Assembly (NCBI GenBank): GCA_013396655.1
Contig: WBMV01000451.1
Location: forward strand, 1 to 64,000
Reading direction: 5' to 3'
DNA length: 64,000 nucleotides
Source: Campylorhamphus procurvoides
Lineage: Eukaryota; Chordata; Aves; Passeriformes; Dendrocolaptidae
Below are positions 26,787 through 40,857 of this stretch, one piece after another. Under the pieces are notes generated by a model. The model ran no database searches. It was not told the origin of the DNA and was given only the letters and a program-made list of their open reading frames with translations. How positions within the stretch are numbered: position 1 is the first letter of the stretch; each line of letters starts with the position of its first letter. Position numbers and translations under genes: made by a program.

Positions 26787-27422
26787 TTTATTTGACCACA
26801 AAATCCCATGGCCAGGTTTCAGGCAGCTATTTTAGACCTCTTGGACCAAAAGATTGGAGCATCTCCTTCCTTTGCTTCCTTTCCTCATGGTGAACTTCGT
26901 ATTAGTTCATTGCTTCACTCTCCAGCTCTTCCAGTAACAATGTCTCTGCATGATGGCAACAGTGCAGGATGCACCTATATCCTCCCAGTTTGCTGCTGCT
27001 GTTTAGCAGGCTGCCACCAGGATACTTAAACATACAAATCCCATTTTGGTCTCCTGTATGTACACCATCTCCTGGCTTTAGCAGCTCTATAAACACCATG
27101 CAGTTGTTCCTAAGGAAAGGCTGGCTGATCGAAAACTCAGAAGATAATGAGTCAAGGACTCCCTACTCCCCAGCAGGTTCAACCAGCCACCTGAAGGCTG
27201 CGCACTTGCCGCTCTGTCTTGTCTTTGGGACAGCCATTATGTCAATGAGCTGAGAGAGTTGTCCGTATTCCTGTTGCACACACCTGCCATGACCAGCAAA
27301 TTTATTCTTGTTTCAAACATTCCTATTCTTCTGAGAAGGTGATATATGATATACACTAACATACAAAAGAAAAACTGTCAGTGTCAGATCTTAGGGCCAC
27401 AGACTGAGCTTTTTGTTAAACA

Positions 27423-27467
27423 GAATGATGCACAGTGAAAGCTAAACTTCAGGCATGGCAGACAGCT
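27423..27467. repeat. left arm of a perfect 45-bp inverted repeat
   Basis: All 45 bases are the exact reverse complement of 28133-28177. This arm lies in non-CR1 sequence about 290 bp before the CR1 copy begins, whereas its partner lies inside that CR1. An 11-base piece of the arm (TGCACAGTGAA) is repeated directly at 27490-27500. Confidence 0.95.
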
Positions 27468-27754
27468 GTTTCACACTGCCACTGAAGTTTGCACAGTGAA
27501 GCGTGGTGATTGTCTTCTTTGGGTGTGTGAGTGAACACTGACCTTTCGGATTTTTGCTGCCCTGGATATATTCCCCTCTCCTTTCCACCTCTGCTTTTTC
27601 TTTCTCAGCTGACAAGAAGGTGGAGGGACTCTGGTATCAAGAAAAGTTGGGGATGAAGGGTTTGAGAGCAGTCCTGCAGAGCAGGCCTTGTGGCTACTGG
27701 TGGCTGAAAAGCTGGACATGACCCATTGCAAGGTCATGCAGCCCAGAGAGGAAA

Positions 27755-28380
27755 CCGTGTCCTGAGCTGCATCAAAAGCAGCATTGCCAACAGATCAAGG
27801 GAGGTCATTCTTCCTTTGTGCTCCATTCTCATGAAATCCCACTTTGAGTGCTGCATCCAGCTCTGGGGTCCTCAGGACAGGAATGATATTAACATGTTGT
27901 AGTAAGAACAGATGAGGTCCACCAAGGTCATTAAAGGGGTGGAACACCTCTTCTGTGAGGAAAGGCTAAGAGAGTTGGGGCTGTTCAGCCTGGAGAAGAG
28001 AAGGCTATGGGGAGACCTTATTGTGGCCTTTTGGTACTGAAAGGGAGCTTATATGAAAGATGGGGACTGACTATTTAGCAGGGCCTGTAGTGATAGTACA
28101 GGGGGTAATGGCTTTAAGCTAAAAAAGCTTAAAGCTGTCTGCCATGCCTGAAGTTTAGCTTTCACTGTGCATCATTCAGACCAACTATAAGGCAGACTTT
28201 TTTTATTATGAATGTGATGAAACACTTTCTCAGGTCACCCCAAGGGATGGTGGATGCCCCATCACTGGAAACATTCAGAGACCCAATTGCATGGGTCTCT
28301 AGTTGATGTCCCTGCTCATTGCAGGGGAGTTGTACCAGATGATCCTTAAAGGCCCCTTCCAACTCAAACTATGATTCTAT
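27755..28380 (+). mobile_element. CR1 LINE fragment with foreign internal segment
   Basis: This is a sense-strand CR1 3' region. Recognisable blocks are the ORF2 C-terminal part ('ctgttcagcctggagaagag', 'ggggagaccttattgtggcc'), then 'taatggctttaagctaaaa', and after an interruption 'ggatggtggatgccccatca' and the terminal 'actatgattctat'. The stretch that should follow 'ggctttaagct' (the usual 'gatttagattagatat' block) is absent. About 70 bp containing the right arm of a 45-bp inverted repeat stands there instead. The copy is dead. Confidence 0.9.
28133..28177. repeat. right arm of the 45-bp inverted repeat, inside CR1
   Basis: This is the exact reverse complement of 27423-27467, with 665 bp between the arms. 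It sits where CR1 consensus sequence is expected, so it was placed here after the CR1 inserted. The likely mechanism is copying of the upstream arm in inverted orientation. Confidence 0.95.
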
Positions 28381-31300
28381 TTCCAAAGAGGCCAGTGCTT
28401 GTCTTGGTGTCTGGTATATAACTGTATTTCATGTTGGCCACAGACAACTTGGAGCTCCATGCAAGGCATTAAGAGGAAGAGCCCTGTCTTATTCATGTGT
28501 ATGTTTTTAAATTATCTGTTTTCAAAGTCAACAGAGGAAGAGAGAAGGATGCGTGAAGAGGACAGATGAGACTGACAAAAACAAGACTCGATGTGAAATA
28601 ATGTCCCCAAAAACTAGGGGCACTTAGTTTAATATGGCTAAGATGGGTAACTATCTTGAGTAGCAGGAATAGCATCCTCCTTGCCCCACTTCACTGTGCA
28701 TAGAAACCTTTCCAGTCTGTTTAGGAACAAAATGGTACACTTAGGGTACCATATACACTGGGAGCAGTGCTGCCTGGGGGAACCTTTGATTCTTCCACGA
28801 TGCTGTATGGGGGACATACCTGCCAGAGAGGCATAAGCACACCATGCCTGCAATGAGAATCTGGGAACTAGGCATTTTGGGCCTTCTCATAGCCCCTCTA
28901 TCACCATGGCAGCTGCATCATCTAAATGTAGATAAATATTGACTTATTCTCAGAAGAATGGTAGTTTCACATGATTTTTCAACACTGCATTAATAAGCAA
29001 CTTGCAATCCAGTTAGACAAACTGTCAGTAATGCCAGCCAAAAAATTTACATGGCAACAGATTGTAACAGATTCTAAAATAACAAAATTCTTTCCCCAAG
29101 ATCAACACTGTAATTTATATACAGATCATTATGGAAGCATATGAGATGTATCTGACCATCCAGGTTGCTTTATGATTTTCTGATACTATTGGATTATTTG
29201 GAAAAAAAAATATAATGCTTTCTATTTGATTGATATTTTGCCCCTTCTCTCATTGAAAAGCACTTCTGAGTCTAAAATTAAGATCTAACACAAAAACAAT
29301 TCCTGGAAGAAATACCTTATTGTTCAATTATATGAAAAGAGAATGCATAGTGCTTGTCAATATTATGTTCATGTATTATCTTATCTGCAATACATGGAGA
29401 AATTGTATGTATTATCTAAATGTATCTCCTAGGCTATAAATTGTCTCTGCTGGTTGAGGACAGTGTCTTGAAGCCTTCCTCAAGTTAAATTTCAACTGAG
29501 TTCAAAAGCTTCTGGTTGAAATTTGTCTTGTTACATTTGGTTGCATATTTGTCAGAGGGTATGTGCAAACCACCTTACAGATAAGACAGGTTCCTTATTT
29601 TCCTAACTCTTAGCTAGTGGGGAGAGACTTAGCTGCTATAGAGTGTGAAAGCCTGACTTACTAATTCTGAGTAGCCCCAACCTAATCCTCCCTCCCAGCT
29701 GGTAAAAGAAGAAGCCTAGGAGACAACTAAATTAGATGCTTAAAATTCAATACAACTAATATCCTGGCAATGTGTTCACCCCTTGTAAAACATCTTGCAC
29801 AGCCAAAGGCCAAATTCTGCAGCAACATAGAAGCTGCAGAATTTCAAGCTGTGCTTCAGTGGCCATGACCAGCAACTCAGGGTGGACTTCAGAGCTGGAA
29901 ACAGCTCCTGGCTGTGCAGAGAATGAAAAGCCTGCCAAGGAGTAACTGTATTGCACGACCCAGGATGTGTGTGCTGCACATAATGTGGTAATAACCCTAA
30001 CAAGCTCCTCCAATAAAACTGTAATTTTTTGAATTAACACCTCTTTCACATATATCCCTTTGCCTCCTGAAGTTAATTTTGAAAGAGTTCACAGTTCATG
30101 ATCATAACGTGCTGTTCTGTGGCCTCCAAGTGTGTGTTTCTGTGCAGATCTATTGTGAGATATGCTGAGAGATGAATATGAAACATTACATCCCAATAAG
30201 ATTGACTGAAGAAGTATGATTAAGGTCATAGAAATCACTCCAGGAGGTCCGAGTGTAACATATGACAAAATATTACAAAAAATAAGTTTTGGGTTTTTTT
30301 CCAAGAAGTGCAACAGAAAACTCTAGGTCAGATTACTGAACTGGATAACAAATGTCCCAACGAGTCCTCAGACTGGGAGAATCTAGTCAACAAGATAAAA
30401 ACAAGAGCAAATGTATTAACTTTCAAATTAGGATGCTCTATGGATGAATGCAACACTGGTTTAAGAGAGTTTGCTGCATGGACATCTGAATGTGCACTGT
30501 GGTGGTTAGTATTAATGGGAGCTAGCTGAAAAAGTGACTCAAGCTCACAGTAAATCAGCACTCAACACTCCCACATCTGCAGGTAGAGGAAAAAATTACT
30601 CACACTGTGTCCAAAACTATGTGGAGGGGTATGGTTTTGGCTTGGACTCACCTGAACTCTGTGGGTTCCAAGCACACAAATGTAAGCAAACTTCATGAAA
30701 GTCTCCATTATTGGTATGTGGCTTTGACATTTTCTGGAGCCTAGAGACTCTAGCTTGGAATGGTTAATTGGCATCTTAGTTGCCAAAAAATCCCAGCCAC
30801 TAAAAGGACATTGGTATCACAAGAGGAACAGCTAAGTTTCATAGAAAGAAGCAGGTTAATAGACGACACTCTTGCCGAAGAAAAGAAGAAAATGTCCTAA
30901 AAGGTGTTAGAAAATGTCTTGTTCATAGGAACAGAGAAGGCTGTGAGAAAGGGATCAAACAACTCAGAAGAAAAGGTTCTTTCAAGCCACAGAGAAAAAA
31001 AGTTGCCTTTCCCCCTTATCATACCAAATTGGGGACAGCATCTGACAACATCAAATCTGCCTGGGAATTCTAGCCAGGAAAATGGGAGACAGCCAAAAAA
31101 ATTCTAAAGTGCTGCCTTTTAATAAAGTAGAAGAAGTTTAAGCAAGATAACTTTGATTTTACTCATGGAAAAATTATAAACAGTGTAGGCTCAGCCACCA
31201 TATTCATTTTACATTATTGTTCAGCTGGAATCATGCAGTGAGCTGAGGCTACAGCAAAAAGAAGTAAAACACCTGATTTCCACATGTGTTCAGCCTAAGG

Positions 31301-34300
31301 TAGTTTGTGCTACTTAAAGGTGACTGTTCACACCATGGACTCCAGCTAGATGGTGTCAACAGGGATTTCTCAGGGGACAATAGGCAGAAGGGGTCTGTGG
31401 ACTGACTGGGGACTCAAGCCCAAAGAAGTCTGCTAAACAGTGATCAACAGAATAAATTTCTAGTGGAAGACATAGGAGTGACTTCATCCACTGTCACTGT
31501 TTTACCACCCTATTGGTGCAGATGTCCATTATGTAGAGATGTATCTGGTGTCTACAGGGAGATAAAAATGAGATAAAGCTACATGCCACCTGAAGGAGCT
31601 TTTGCTAACATGGCAGTGCTCATCAAAAATTGCTTGTGAAGTTGTATTTAGTAAATAGGAGTGTGTTGCTTATCTAAGCTAGTAAAACCTAAAGGCAGAT
31701 ATCATATAGACAAATACACATCAAAGAGTGTCAAGATAGTTTGTTTGCGAGACTGATGTATGTAGCACAGACATAAACAATTTCCCCTGACAAATTGGAC
31801 CTGTACTAAGAGCAATTCTAAACAAGTAATTTCTAGTCTGAACATTGCCTGAAAGGTGTCTTCCAGTGTGATGGACTTGTTAAATGCCACAAGTGACTAC
31901 AGCACTGAAGACTTTTGTCTCTTAGAAGCATGGATGGTCTATCACATATTTGTTCCCTGCCTGGAAATCCTGTAACTCTAGTTGTTTTTAAATGTTTTTC
32001 TGGTATTTATTCTATTTATAGTTTCTAGATATTTGCTGTGAGCATGTGCCTCCACAAGAGGTTTCTGTGTCTGGGCATCACCCGCTACAGCAGCAGAAGT
32101 AATGCTGGGAGGAGTGGAGGGCTCAGCATGCTGCGTCAGCTTCCCTTTACTCCTGTGGTCTCATGCGAGGTTCTCTCCCCCCTTGCCAACATTTCTCCTT
32201 CAACATCTGATTTGTCTGTTTGAGAAGGTCTTTCTCCGTGGGAGTTTCTTGGTGTTACTGAAAATCAGTGATGAAACTGTGTTACAGACAGCGTTGGTCG
32301 AATCTGGCAATAAGCAAGATTTGCTTCACTCAGCTCTGGTTTTAACTGTTCTGTTTTCCACTTCCATTTTCCATAAAAATAATCTTTTCAGAGAACTGGA
32401 TTATCCATGCAATTGGATTAAAAGAACCAGGATCTGACTTTCATTTCATTGCTTACTCTTGAAGGTATTTTACTGTCTGCTGGAAAATTATTCTCTTTCA
32501 AAGAGTACTTACTTCCAGACTCTCTTACTGAAAGAATACCCATAGCTAATCTTATATTTCAAAATATGCTTTCTCCATACCTTTTGTACTCTACTACTAC
32601 ACTAAAAAGCTCACTTTTGTACAAAGTCAGATTCGATTACTTTAAGTCACGTGGAGTTTTAGAACTTTCCCGCAATTTTTTGATGATAGTTTATAATACC
32701 TAAAATTACCTAAACTACCTAAATGAAACCTCTCAAATTTGTCAAGATCTGAAGAGCTAGCTAAGTAGTGATGAAGAAGTAAAGGACTTAAATTTACTTT
32801 AGATTATAAATAGAAGCATATTTACAAGCTTGCATAAAAAATGGCTTTGGTAGGGGAAGAAAGTCAAGGAAGCTGATTCTTTTGGGGTTTGGTTCGGCAG
32901 CATGCAATTTTCTGTGGTCAGTATTAGTCATTTAATGAGACAGAGCATTCTAGGACAAAGGAAACATAATTGTAAGAGTGCCTTAGGCAAAGCATCTCTG
33001 TTTGGTTTTAATAGCAATAAGTTTTGGGAGCCAATATAAATTAGCAGTTCTTTAAGACCTACTTTGCTCTACAGTCCATAATTTAGGTCTTAAGAGTTTA
33101 TAATTCTGAATTAACAGCTCCGTACTACAATTAATCCCTTGATGCTGCAAATTCTTCTTCAGCTTTCTTGCCCAGTACAACATAAAATTGTTCTCGGGCT
33201 TTGGACACCTTGGAAACAGAGTTAAACACTGACAACCTGAAGATGTTCAGAGATGGAATTCCAATTTGTTATCATACAGACCTATAATCCAACCCTGAAT
33301 TCGTCAAAAAAACTCAGCTTATAGATCAGAATGCATGTACATATGTGTGTGCATAAGAGTGTCAATACCACCTAGTAAAAAGGGGAACTATTAAAAGAGA
33401 ATACAGATACACAAAAGTAGTCTTACATAAGCAGCACAGTAAATTCTGATAGCAAATTACAGATAGTACTCCAAAGTGCAAGCCAAAAAAAAAAAGCCCC
33501 AAACACCCCCTATTTCACCAGTCAAAATTAAAAAGGTAACCTACAAACTTATATAAAAATGAATCCAGAAAAATATACTGAAAAAAAAATCAGAAAGTAA
33601 CACTCAGCCCATCTTCAGTTCTTGAAACTGCTCATAAAGTACAGTATCCATGTCATGAGTTAGAGAAGAAAACCATTGCTATTGGTAACCCAATCCTTAA
33701 AAGCATTAAAGCCACAATAAATAAAAATAAAACAAAATAAAGCAATAGGCTTATAAACAATAACATTTTCAAGCTGAATTTATTTCATATGATTGAAAAC
33801 AGACCCTTATTATTAAATAGATTTTAAGTCTAAAATTACTAAATCCGCTTTATGTTACTAGTTTTCTGAATGTTTTATGGGGATTTTGGATGGAAACATA
33901 TGAAATGCTTAGAAAAAAAATTATTGTATTTTAAAAAAGTGAACACTGAAAAGTTTATTTTTTATTTGAAAAATATCATGCAGCACTATGACATACGTTG
34001 TGGCAACATAGGGTAGAAAAACAGAATTAATACTCATCAGAATTGAGTAGTAGGAGACTTGAAAGGAAAATTTCTGTCTTGTTAAACAGCAGTTCATGAT
34101 TTCAGCACTTCCTTCATTATGTGATCACTATCACCTGGTGCTTTGGAACAGCCTTTACTCGTTAGTCAACAAATACTTATTAGAGACGCAGAATTTTAAA
34201 GGTATCCTGTAAACTTTCATCATATTCAAAGGAGGGTCAATTTCAAACAATCAGAGATTACCAAATATCACCACCAGCTTTAAAAGATGATACGTTTTGT

Positions 34301-34771
34301 TAATATACTCAACAAGGATCCTGATTATTCTTGTACATTTGCAGATGAACTCTGAAACGTGTTCAGTATTTCTTAGAATATTCTTTAGTAGAAACTACCA
34401 CCATCATAGGTTTGGGGTTTTTTTATGTAGTTATTCATGCTTTCTAAATTTTCAAGTTCAAAAGTCGGTACCTGAATGAAGTGAGGTTGAAAATTTGCCA
34501 CCGAAGCAGTGGAAGAAAATTTGGGGCAGAGTTCTGTTTGATTTGGCAGTTCTCTGGCCTCACTTAGATCCAGCATTAGATTTCTGGAAATATTTCTTCT
34601 TCTTGAATGTCACATTTTGGATATGCACTGGCGCAGTCTGCAGTGCTTTTACATTATCTATAACATAATAACTGCAGCATATAAATAATAAAAAAAACCC
34701 CACTAGTAATTCCCTCTGCAAACTTTGCAGAAAGAGATCCCTGATTTCATGCAGAAGTTTGGGTGGACAAA
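28381..34771. other. unique AT-rich sequence; one weak exon candidate
   Basis: No gene is established. A 10-bp stem (29487-29496 with 29515-29524) is present. A short minus-strand open frame with an acceptor-like sequence lies at 33131-33265 and is listed separately. The remainder is featureless AT-rich DNA. Confidence 0.55.
33131..33265 (-). CDS. possible terminal exon of an unrecognised gene
   Basis: On the minus strand a 45-codon frame without an ATG ends at TAA (33133-33131). Its C-terminal part reads VSKAREQFYVVLGKKAEEE and on to FAASRD, a protein-like, helix-forming composition unlike the surrounding chance frames. Just upstream, 'tgtttaactctgtttccaag' ends in AG at about 33214 and resembles a pyrimidine-rich splice acceptor, so the exon might be only 33131-33213. 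A minus-strand ATTAAA around 32931 could serve polyadenylation. I do not recognise the protein. It could equally be a pseudogene fragment or chance. Confidence 0.2.
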   Translation of the reverse strand: MGIPSLNIFRLSVFNSVSKVSKAREQFYVVLGKKAEEEFAASRD

Positions 34772-34931
34772 CAGAATCAAAGAATCATAGGATCGTAGGA
34801 TGGTTTGGATCGGAAGTGACCTTAAAGATCACTCAGTTCCAAACCTCCACCATGGGAAGTGACACCTCTTATTAGACCAGTTTGTTCAGAGCCCCATCCA
34901 ATCTGGCCTTGAGCACTTCCAGGGATGGGGC
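34772..34931 (-). mobile_element. CR1 LINE 3' tail fragment
   Basis: The plus strand shows 'cagaatcaaagaatcatagg', then 'tggtttggatcggaagtgac' and 'gagccccatccaatctggcc', ending at 'cttccagggatgggg'. This is the reverse complement of the last about 160 bp of CR1. It is 5'-truncated and diverged. Confidence 0.9.
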
Positions 34932-37726
34932 TGGTCTAGGGCTTTTTTCAAACTTTGTCTCAGCAATGTTTGTACCCTAATCTCAGCTCTGCAACAGGCT
35001 CCTCCTAAAGGATAAAGAGTGAATCAAGTAAAACCCATGTGCTTCATCATATCCTAATTTAAGGAAAGTAGACATGGAGTAGCAACTAGAAAGCATAAAC
35101 TGGACCTACACTGTATCGCAGGGGGCACTGCCTTTAGTTTATATACCCAGAACACACTGACCAGGGGCACTGGCTGATCCAACAGATCAGCATGCCCAGT
35201 TTCTTTTTGAACTGGCTTTTTTACGTGTTTCAGCAGCAAGTGTTTCTATCACTCCATATTTTCTTCTGTCAAAGGACAGCACCATGTTACAAGGCAGGTA
35301 TTGTGTCTCCCTGCTTCCCACGATTACCCGCTTGGTTTTACAAACTCTGTTTATTTCAAATAACATTCTCCACATTCTTTCATGAGCAATAAGAGCCTTA
35401 GGATGAGAAAGATACTTTTATTGTTTGTTTGTGGTTATGTTAAAATTATAGGGTCCCACCTCAGAAGTTAAAGTTATTTCCTATATCTGAGTTTATTCAA
35501 TCAAACAGAAATTTAAGACTGACTGAATTTATCTGAATCGTCCCAGGCTTTACATGAACTTAATCTTGAATCTCATACACATTTAGAAGAATTCACTGTG
35601 TAAATAAGTGGATGATCAGAGGGAATTGTTTTCTTCGGACCTATGCCCTGACTATGCCACTGTGTTTTGTTATTGAAGCAAACTTTACTCAAAAAATCCA
35701 ATTAACAAGAGTCCATTTTGGGACCAATATCACAAAGTTAATTACTGACTTTTTTGTTGTCAGTAGTAAATATTTGCATGCATTTTCTCAAAATATCAAC
35801 CCATGACTGTTTTGAGAGGTTAGTTTTTTTGGTTATCCCAATATTGAGCACTGTTATTGTTTTCTTACCTATGCCCACTGACTCTAGAATAGAACTCTGG
35901 GTACTGAAGATGAAGTTTAAGATCTGCTTCATTTAAGAATGACCCAGCTGAAGCCAGGCACATGCCTGACTACCATGTTGAACTCCAGCCCAGCAAACGC
36001 AGTCATTAATGGTGACAATTAAAGGACTATTTCAGATCATCAGCTCTATAGACTAAAAGTATAAAGAAGCACCTTAAAAAAAAATCTATGTTTGTTGCTT
36101 ATGTGCTGGTGATTTAATATCCTTAGCCAGTCATCATGCTCTGTAAGGATATATAAACTCTCAACATTTTTAAATCCATCAGTACAGCAATACATGCAGG
36201 GACAAATGCCATCCCTTTTGTAGGAAGCAGTTTTCATGTTGTAAACAGCTAAGATGAAAGCAACACATAACTCATTTAGTTAGTGCCGCAGACAGACTCA
36301 AGCTAACTACAAAAGGCATCTTGGCATGTCACCCACAGTCTCCTGAATTCCTTCAGCTGCCTGTCTGCAGCTGGAAAAGCTCTGCATACTGTGGATAAAA
36401 GTAGGGATAGGCAGTATAATGGAGCAGTCTGTAATGCTTGAAAAGTACTTTAATAATCCTGTATGAAATTTTTTTTAAAAAAAATAAGAAGGAAAAATAA
36501 GAATGATTTTGACTCAGTTGTTTATGGTCAATTGTCTCACACAGTTTGCTGATTGTATGTCACTTAAGCTACCTCTGTTTCCTCCCCTTCAAACAACCTC
36601 TTCTGGTACAATAGAAATAGTGCCATATATTTCATGGACCCAGTACAAAGCACAAATCCAAGTCATTATAGTCTGAATCTCACACAAGATAATATCACAT
36701 ATTAAATTCTCTTAACACAAGAAATATGATGCCAGCTTTAGCATAGTTGAGCTATATTCCCATTCAGTACAGCATATGCTAACCATACATCAAACTTTTT
36801 ATGGAGCTTTGGGGTAGATACTTACAAACGCACAATTCTTTATCTATGGATACTTACTGCTACTATTTTAGAAACAAATTAAATGACATTTCCTAAAAAA
36901 AAAAAAAAAGGTTTCAGTTGCTTCTGCAAGATATGTTTCTCCTGCTGTTGTTACTGTTCATTGAGAGCGAAGTTGCGTGTGTTGCATGTTCATTCGGGCT
37001 TATTATGCTACAGAGGAGTGAGTCATGACAGGCTGATAAAGGCAGATGCTGTACCTTTCTGTACTGAGATTAGTTTATATTTTAATTATGTTTTGACAGT
37101 ATAGTCGGCCTTTCATTAGTGTTAAGGGCTGCAACATCTCCCAAAGGTGGAACCAGCACACAGTTTCCATCACATGTGGGTTTCCTTTGGTACTGCCCTC
37201 ACTGTGCCATGAAGGAACTGCATTGTGCATTCAGGTCGTGAAGGAGCAATCCGGTCGAGCTCCACAGGGCTCTGCTTCTGACAGGCAACTGGTACTTCCT
37301 CCATCCCATTAAGGCAGTAAGAGATGAAAAATGCAATCTAAGAATCTGTGCAGATTATTCATATGCAGACCATGCTGTGGATAGATGCTGGAATAGTCAC
37401 TTGCCTCTGCTGCTGAGCAGTGTTGGCTCATCAGATGCAAGAATTGGTAGAAACTGGCTGGTATACCACCAGGAAAACAAGAAGCACAGTGGAACTTGTG
37501 TGATGTGGAGAACTATTTGCTTTTATGGAGAAAAAACGCTACTGATTTTTCTAGATCTACAGAGAAAGAAGGTGTTGTGCTCATAAAGTTTTCCCTCCCT
37601 TGACTACTCCTACTGCAATGTGCCCTCATGTTATTTTTCCTGGGGGTTGCTTTAGCCCTAAATGATCACAGAAGTCCAGCTCCACCTGATTATCCTTGCA
37701 AAGAGCACTAAATGTTGCTCTTTTTG

Positions 37727-37748
37727 TTTGGTTGGTTGGTTGGTTTTT
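37727..37748. repeat. (GGTT)n microsatellite
   Basis: Four to five copies of the tetranucleotide GGTT lie between T-rich flanks. Confidence 0.9.
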
Positions 37749-40700
37749 GGAGTAAGAAATGGTATTTATAGATCCCAGCTTTGCAAATCCTAACTAGCAT
37801 AATTAATAGAACTCAAAAATCTGATTCTGTTTTCCACATGCTCAGTGTGAAGATCTATACCCTTATATTTGTATGGCATTTTCCTGCTCAGTGATGTTAT
37901 TTTCATCTTCCAATAAACTTGTTAAATACATAAATCATAGTCAATTTTGGTAAGGCTCAGGGATTCAGATGGTGATACAACATGAGACATAAAATCATTT
38001 TCCTTTACTTTATAATACAATTTAAACTACATTTGATTTGATTGGATTTAGAGACAAATACTGTGAGTTAAAAATTCCTTTGAAAAAATCACATTCAATG
38101 CATCACTCATTGCATTTTGCTCTTCTGAAATAATCTGCCATCTGTTGGATGTGTTATTAATAACTTTGGATTTAGAGTGTGATTTTTAACAATTGGTTGC
38201 AGTGAGTAAAATTGCAGTAGAAATTCCCTGATGCAACCTAAACTACGAGCGAGACAATGGAAATCTGAATCTAACATTTGTCAAGTTGGACACGGGCCTT
38301 CTATTGTCTGGCTGTCTGCACAAAGTTTGTGCTAGGCATTATTCAAAGACGTTTGTTACCAACTAGACTATCTACAAAGCAGGTTTTTTTAAAGTATGCC
38401 TTAAAATTTAAATAAGAAATACAACTGAATTGGAAACAACAGTGTTTGTGTGAAAGGTTTGTAGCAATGTAAATTACAGCACTTTTCAAAGTTGCCAAAT
38501 ATAATGCAAGCTCTGTATGTTCAAAAACACAAAATGGTTTTCCTATTGAGAATGAACTGATATTTTAAATGAGAGAGAAATTACACAAACAACCTCTGCT
38601 ATCTTGAAGTCCTGTAGAAGAGCTAATGAAGAAGAGCTACAACAATGTAACATGAAAATTGCAGTAGGTCAGTGCACTGAAGACTATTCCATAGACCCTT
38701 AGCTTCTCCCATCTTGCTCAGTGTTTCTTGTCGAACATTAAAAGATTGAGTGAGAGAGAACAGCATGTTAGAAAGAAAAATTTTTTTAAAAATTAATGAC
38801 AACATATATGTAAGAGAAAAATGTATGGAATACTTCTAAGGAAAATAGAAGCTGCATGCTTTTCTTCAGTTGTCAAAAAATATTGAACAGTAGCCCCCTA
38901 AAGATTGAGAAAGATAAATTAAAGCAGAGGGAGTACATAATGTGGAAGGAGGGAAGTAGCTGCAGGAAAAATTGGTATAATAACAGAAATAAACCCCCAC
39001 AAAATTAACATGTTCCTTTACTTGGGCTTGATACCTGACACAACATCAAACCCAAAATTAATATGAGAAACCAAAGGCAATTATTGTCTAATGAGAAAAG
39101 ATGTGCAAATAAATGACCTGTTAGGTACCAGGAAAACCAGAGATGATTTTCATCTGGTATTTGTGTAGGAGTTATGAACCTATGACAGATTAAAGCTTCA
39201 ACCATTTTTTATTCCCTATAAAGGCTTGTAAACTCTTTTCTATAGCCACAGTCCTCACGCAGACAACGCAGCTAACCCTACTGACAAAATGGGAAGAGAG
39301 TCTGCTTCAAAATAACCTGTTGATGTATGGAGAATGATGGAAACAAATGCTGCCAAGAAGTAAGCAAAAGGAACATCTGAAATGAATCATTTGAAAGATG
39401 AGCATATGTAGGTGGATCTGGCCAAATTAGACTTTGCTAAAGGGGAAAAAAGCCCTTTGGGGGAAAAAGAAGGGGAGAAAGCAGAATGAGATAATTGTTA
39501 AGGAAAATAGCACCATAATATTTACGGGGAATGGGAATACTTCAGTTTATGAAGCAAAAGGCAGGGTCAGTGTAGCCAGAATAAAATCTTCATCTGGGAA
39601 AAAACCCTAGTAATTTCTCCCCTTGATTTAAATGAAATTCTATTGGATACTTCTTAAGCTGAAGTAAACTGTTTACAATATATTTTCCCAAAATCTAAAT
39701 TCAAAACATATTGTGTTGTATGCAGGACTCATTTAGTCAACTGTTCTGTTAACTTGAGTAGGTGATTTCTCATGCAACACGACAGCAGGTCCTTGTTGCA
39801 TGTCACAAGTGGCCACCAGAATGGCTGAAACCCCGGTGCCTTCAACACCAGCACAGCACTACTGTATTCAACTACAGATAGAAAGATTTTCTTCTGAAGT
39901 AACCTTTGCAAGAAATTTTAAGACAACTGACCTAATTTTAGTTTCTAAAAATGCTTACTGGGTTATTCTGAGAAGAAAATATTGGCTGAGCATACATAGA
40001 CATGCATATATTTATAGGCAGATATTTTGGGCTGTGCAAAATTTACTTCCAAGGTGTCAGCTATTATGAAATTTATCAGAAGCAAGACACAGGATTTTTT
40101 AATGTTTTTTTCAGTGAAACTGAACTGCATGTTTTTTTTTCATGAAGTTTTATGTATAGATAGGCCAACTTCAAATGAGCTATGCACAATAATTTATGAA
40201 GTTGAAGCAGCAAATCATTGCAAATTACGCAAATACAGAGCCTCCTAAGAATCCAGTTTGAATCACTGCGTCTGGTTTCCAGTGTGCTCGGGAAAGTGAT
40301 AAGGTTCTCCTTATACTGTTATTTGTCGTAAGTTCTCAGAAATTTGTCTAGTAAATTCCTTTCATATTGGGCCTAAATATTTATGACACCAGACCAACTC
40401 CCCCTGAAATTAATGGAATTAACTCTCATTATCCAGATGTGAAGTATCTGATGCAGCCCTGATCTCTTCTGGCATATTGGAAGGTAAAATTGTTATCTAG
40501 TGCACTCTTGAACCCTGCTATCTGCCAAGAAAAGACTTGGTCCTTTGAGTTTTCTTTCCTTCTAGAATAAGGTCTCTAGATATTATCTAGCTAGAATCCT
40601 TATCCACATTTTAGAAATCTGGATAACAGATTTCAGGAAGGTATCTAGTGCCAATTTTGTTATTACAATGTGAATTATAACCATCTGAACCATCTGCACC

Positions 40701-40857
40701 AGTTATAAATCCTAAATATCTTTGTAATTTTTCTTCCACCTGCATCATGTCACAAGCTTAAAGTTCATCGGTTTTGCTGAGCTCTTATGTGGAATGAAGA
40801 AGTCATTCCACACATGCCCTAACTCTCATTTTGAAATATCAAGGACTTGTCACACTG

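Larger units (their letters stand above)
24777..27754. other. unique sequence without supported genes
   Basis: No gene was seen. The stretch contains a C-run at 25431-25439, a 14-bp inverted pair at 26667-26680 and 26773-26786, and the left arm of a 45-bp inverted repeat (27423-27467). Frames at 26601-27253 (plus) and 27471-27737 (minus) have no recognisable features. Confidence 0.6.
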
